A stretch of 64,000 nt of DNA. Origin: an uncultured Candidatus Poseidoniales archaeon. GTDB taxonomy: Archaea; Thermoplasmatota; Poseidoniia; Poseidoniales; Thalassarchaeaceae. Made by a program: the position numbers and the translations under genes. The notes beneath the pieces were generated by a model. That model was given only the letters and a program-made list of their open reading frames with translations, was not told the DNA's origin and made no database searches. Positions 60,874 through 64,000 of this stretch are shown piece after piece (within the stretch, counting starts at the first letter, position 1; each line of letters begins with the position of its first letter). Location: the NCBI GenBank assembly GCA_902625325.1, contig CACOAW010000005.1, positions 41,997 through 105,996 of the forward strand, in the 5' to 3' direction.

Positions 60874-61953
60874 CTAGTCATCGCTGAATAGGTCAAATGG
60901 GGTGTCGATCATCCTAGAAGGGGACTCCTCATCTTCTTCTCCAGACTCATCGTTCAAGATGGCTGCTGGTTCGTCTTGGTCCGGTTCCTGGTTCTCCGCC
61001 CCATCCCCCAGCTCCTTGGTCCTCAGAGACTCGAGGGAAGACTCCTGCCCGAACATCCAGTCGGGCATCTCCTGTGACCCCCCCAGTACTGAGACAGTGG
61101 TGAACGTGGCCATGGGAAGGACGGATATGGCTACTATGAAGTCGAGTATAGCGGTCTCTGGGACCTCGGCCCCCGGAGCTATTGTCTCTAGGATGATTTT
61201 CTCCAGTTGCATCTCGTGCCACTGCTCGTAATCTACGTTCAGGACGTCTAGGGAGACCAGCAGCACAACCCTCGCGACGAGCCAGTAAAGGAAGACTGGC
61301 AACACCCAGGAGAGCCTCGAAACTCTCCAGACTACGTTCCTGAACATGGCAGCTATGCCCACGAGCTGGTGGGAGACCAAGGGGTGAACTCTGACGGCTA
61401 TCCAGAGAGCTACCAAGTAGCCCGCCATACCAAGGTCGAAGGCCCTGCTTGGCCTGACCAGCGAGTCGGGCACTCCCTCCATTATCGCCAGAGGGACCGC
61501 GATTAGGATGACCTGCATCGGCACTGCCAGTAGCTGTAGCCCGCCGTGGACTGCCATGAGATCGTACTCCCCGCCACTGGTCTTCGAGTTCACTAGTCTG
61601 GCCATCCTCCCATAGGGGGTGCCTTGGAGGTAAAGTCTGGCCCTATCTACTAGCTCAGGATCGCCCGTCCTGGGACTCATGTTCAATGTGGGCAGTATGC
61701 CTCCGCGGTTTGCGACGAAGAACGGTCTGAAGCCTCCCACGACTAGGGCCAGAGCTATCGATATGAGTCCGTACGTGAGTCCAGCGGATACCACCCAGTG
61801 GATTAGGTCGGTTCTGATGCTGACTTGCGCGGCCTCGTAGTCTATGTGAATCAGGTAAGTCAGAGAGAACAGAATCACCGGTGCCATGGTTATCTGCAGA
61901 ACGACTAGCAGAACCAACACCAACTGCTTCCCAACTTTCCCACGGTCAACCAT
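60874..61953 (-). CDS. Multi-pass membrane protein with acidic tail
   Basis: A 359-residue protein with about seven helices (QLVLVLLVVLQITMAPVILF, YGLISIALALVVGGFRPFFV, LLAVPMQVILIAVPLAIMEG and others) and a 60-residue acidic tail ending PFDLFSDD. Some features are Yip1-like, but I cannot assign a family. Confidence 0.6.
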   Translation of the reverse strand: MVDRGKVGKQLVLVLLVVLQITMAPVILFSLTYLIHIDYEAAQVSIRTDLIHWVVSAGLTYGLISIALALVVGGFRPFFVANRGGILPTLNMSPRTGDPELVDRARLYLQGTPYGRMARLVNSKTSGGEYDLMAVHGGLQLLAVPMQVILIAVPLAIMEGVPDSLVRPSRAFDLGMAGYLVALWIAVRVHPLVSHQLVGIAAMFRNVVWRVSRLSWVLPVFLYWLVARVVLLVSLDVLNVDYEQWHEMQLEKIILETIAPGAEVPETAILDFIVAISVLPMATFTTVSVLGGSQEMPDWMFGQESSLESLRTKELGDGAENQEPDQDEPAAILNDESGEEDEESPSRMIDTPFDLFSDD

Positions 61954-62102
61954 GCCTCATTCGGCTCTGCATACCACCATAAGCGCTTCATTCGATAAGT
62001 GCCTCGAAATGCCCGTTAGGAGCCAGTACCATCGGGACCGCTACCCTTTCATCTACGCACTGCATTCCCCAACCTTCTTACACGGTTCATTTCCGCATTT
62101 TG

Positions 62103-64000
62103 ATGACAATGAGTTCGGTACGCGCACTCCTGGTTTCCTTCCTGCTCCTGGCGGTTAGCATCTCCCACGTTGCGATGGAGGTCCCACAGGGGCCTTCAAC
62201 GAAGTCGGAAATCGGCCCAAGGAACAACCCAGTTGACTTCGAGGTCACCGGTATCGAGGTGGGCAACTCGACAGTGTCTCCGAAGGTTTGGGACCAACCT
62301 GACTCGACTACCCTCGAGTACATGACCAAGGGAGAGACCATCCAGGTCAATGTGACATTCCAGCAGATGGGTGTCGATCCATCTCCAGTGACTGCCGATG
62401 CCAAGCTGGAGATATGGCACCCAATCGGAGTCATCATCCAGGAGTGGACGTTCAACATCACCCTAGCAGCGGGACAGACAGTCAGAGTACCGTTCGTCTG
62501 GACTCCAACTATCGCCCACAGCAGCTTGAGCGATGACGGCTTCCTCTCCGGCGGAGTGACTTTCCGCGGGGTCGTCGACGCCGGAATAGGGATCGATGGA
62601 GATGTTTCGAACGACCTCCTAGACAGGGATGTTCCCATCGCTTTCTGGTACGACCCTCTTGAGAATGGCTTCTGCGAGGACGAGGCGGATGAGGGGAAGT
62701 ACTGTACTAACAACGCAGTGCCGTACGGCGTTCCGACATGGTATGCAGCGGGATACACAGATGGGTATCAGCCTGATACAAACAACTTCCCGACCGGTAC
62801 TTGGAGAATGGAGAACGAGTCCAGTGCCACCGGGGATTGGCACTGGAAGGTCTCCGGGGACAACGACAACTACGCATCAAACCGCTATGACAGGCTGAGG
62901 TGGGCGTGGCAGAGGTTCAATTCTAACGACGGGTGTTCCGACCAGGTCTTCGACCCCAGTCACGGCCTGGGGTATGGGGAGCACGACCCTATAGTCTCAT
63001 CCATACACGGGGCCAATCTGTGCCTAGTCAAGGTCAACAGCCCCCTGCTTTACTCCATCCAGATAGCTACCGATGCATGGGGTGTGATGGGAGCCGGTGA
63101 CACGATTATGATGGAGACAGACTCTGGAGCAGGCGGTGGCGTGGAGTACCTCAACTACTCCTCGCAGAACCTCTCTTCGGCAGAGGGAGACTGGAAGAGG
63201 ATAGTCTGGAACGCCACCGGATTGCATCAGAACGAGGGCTTCACTCTGTCTTTCCTGTTCCGCTCTAACTCATCGTTCTCGGACGAGGGTATCCACATCG
63301 ACTCGTTCATCATATTTGCGATCGAGCGTGGGGATGAATACACCCTCGATGCGGACTGCCGGTTCCCCGATAACTTCGGCGGGACATCTCAGTACGACCC
63401 CGAGTCCGAGGGTGGCAACACCATACTGGTGGAGGCGGCCGATCCCGAGCCCCCCTCGCTACACTGCAGGATATTCAACAAGGGTTACATCGACACAACC
63501 CTCAGGCTGTTCACCGAGGTTTCCAACAGCTCTTGGATGTCTGAATTCCCTCTGAGGATCGACTCCAATAACTTCAACGATCACGACAACGAGGTTAAGA
63601 CGAACACGGTCAAGGCCAGGACTTACACCAACGCCTGGTTCAACCTCTCGATTCCCGATGGAGCACCAGTTCAGGACCTATTCTGGTACACATGGATCAA
63701 CGATGGAATACTAGGCTTCCAGGAAACGAAGTACTACATCGAGCTCCCCGTGAGTGTTGAATCCACATACAGGATGACCCTGAAGCAGGAGACTCTCGCA
63801 AACCCCGCTGCCGTGATAATGCCCGGTGGGAAGGCCAACATAACGATGGATCTCAAGAACACTGGCAACCAGTACTCTTCATGGTCCCTAGGCGGTGCGT
63901 TCCAGGACCCAACTCTCTCTCCAGACAACCTGAAGTGGTACGATCTTGGTGGGGAGGAGATGTCCATGGTCAATATGACGCCGGTGGAAGAGATATCCCT
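62103..64000 (+). CDS. Large secreted surface protein, truncated by window edge
   Basis: I translated this frame from the ATG at 62103 to the right edge and found no stop, giving more than 630 residues. A signal peptide (VRALLVSFLLLAVSISHVA) is followed by beta-sandwich domains with NVT/NIT-like sequons (FEVTGIEVGNSTVSPKVW), a region with many Trp and Asn, and a final domain that resembles CARDB/APHP repeats (GGKANITMDLKNTGNQYS). It is probably a large cell-surface or secreted protein, and the missing part could hold an enzyme. Confidence 0.75.
   Translation, partial: MTMSSVRALLVSFLLLAVSISHVAMEVPQGPSTKSEIGPRNNPVDFEVTGIEVGNSTVSPKVWDQPDSTTLEYMTKGETIQVNVTFQQMGVDPSPVTADAKLEIWHPIGVIIQEWTFNITLAAGQTVRVPFVWTPTIAHSSLSDDGFLSGGVTFRGVVDAGIGIDGDVSNDLLDRDVPIAFWYDPLENGFCEDEADEGKYCTNNAVPYGVPTWYAAGYTDGYQPDTNNFPTGTWRMENESSATGDWHWKVSGDNDNYASNRYDRLRWAWQRFNSNDGCSDQVFDPSHGLGYGEHDPIVSSIHGANLCLVKVNSPLLYSIQIATDAWGVMGAGDTIMMETDSGAGGGVEYLNYSSQNLSSAEGDWKRIVWNATGLHQNEGFTLSFLFRSNSSFSDEGIHIDSFIIFAIERGDEYTLDADCRFPDNFGGTSQYDPESEGGNTILVEAADPEPPSLHCRIFNKGYIDTTLRLFTEVSNSSWMSEFPLRIDSNNFNDHDNEVKTNTVKARTYTNAWFNLSIPDGAPVQDLFWYTWINDGILGFQETKYYIELPVSVESTYRMTLKQETLANPAAVIMPGGKANITMDLKNTGNQYSSWSLGGAFQDPTLSPDNLKWYDLGGEEMSMVNMTPVEEIS

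Overview
The window looks like a chromosomal segment of an uncultivated planktonic euryarchaeon of the Marine Group II / Poseidoniales (Thermoplasmatota) type. That assignment is an inference. It rests on euryarchaeal-style tRNAs (including an intron-containing tRNA-Trp), an archaellin, a eukaryote-type L41e ribosomal protein, a PriS-like primase, TATA boxes close to start codons suggesting leaderless transcripts, and a high density of secreted, lipobox and small membrane proteins. Base composition is mixed: about 4.5-13 kb and 60-64 kb are GC-rich, while glutamine synthetase, the primase, the nuclease at 36-37 kb, the SdhA-like gene and the 44-54 kb small-gene region are clearly AT-richer.

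Layout. 0-13 kb is housekeeping-like: zinc-ribbon protein, L41e, tRNA-Arg, SprT-like protease, tRNA-Ala, type II glutamine synthetase, Nudix hydrolase, D-amino-acid oxidase, PrsW-type protease, DUF92 protein, a large membrane protein with a redoxin-like domain, tRNA-Trp with a box C/D-bearing intron, a secreted subtilase and an aminotransferase. 13-24 kb holds small membrane proteins (EF-hand, small zinc finger), a PriS-like primase and a large SF2 helicase. 24-28 kb holds an acyl-CoA dehydrogenase lacking both usual catalytic glutamates, divergent from a peptidase-M28/ZIP metal-transporter fusion whose promoter carries a 16-bp palindrome resembling DtxR-family operators.

27.8-31.9 kb is an inverted-repeat structure. 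Two divergent genes with identical 257-bp 5' ends flank a two-gene unit (GRDP-like protein plus TPM-domain membrane protein). 32-38 kb is accessory: an M23 peptidase lipoprotein, a GIY-YIG nuclease with a histone-H1-like tail, a serine recombinase and a zinc-finger/PD-(D/E)XK/NUMOD-like nuclease. 38-54 kb consists of many short genes on both strands (lipoproteins, EF-hand, C2H2 and C4CH zinc-finger membrane proteins, SPFH protein, archaellin) separated by two families of dispersed intergenic repeats. 54-64 kb holds secreted and membrane proteins, hydrolases, a methyltransferase, DUF1737, RidA and the start of a large secreted protein that runs off the right edge.

Points most worth following up: the M28-ZIP fusion with its putative metal operator, the 257-bp inverted repeats that could invert a two-gene segment while keeping both flanking genes open, the dispersed repeat family with a palindromic core, an acidic Trp-Trp tail motif recurring in about ten otherwise unrelated membrane proteins, and the tRNA-Trp intron that encodes its own C34 methylation guide.
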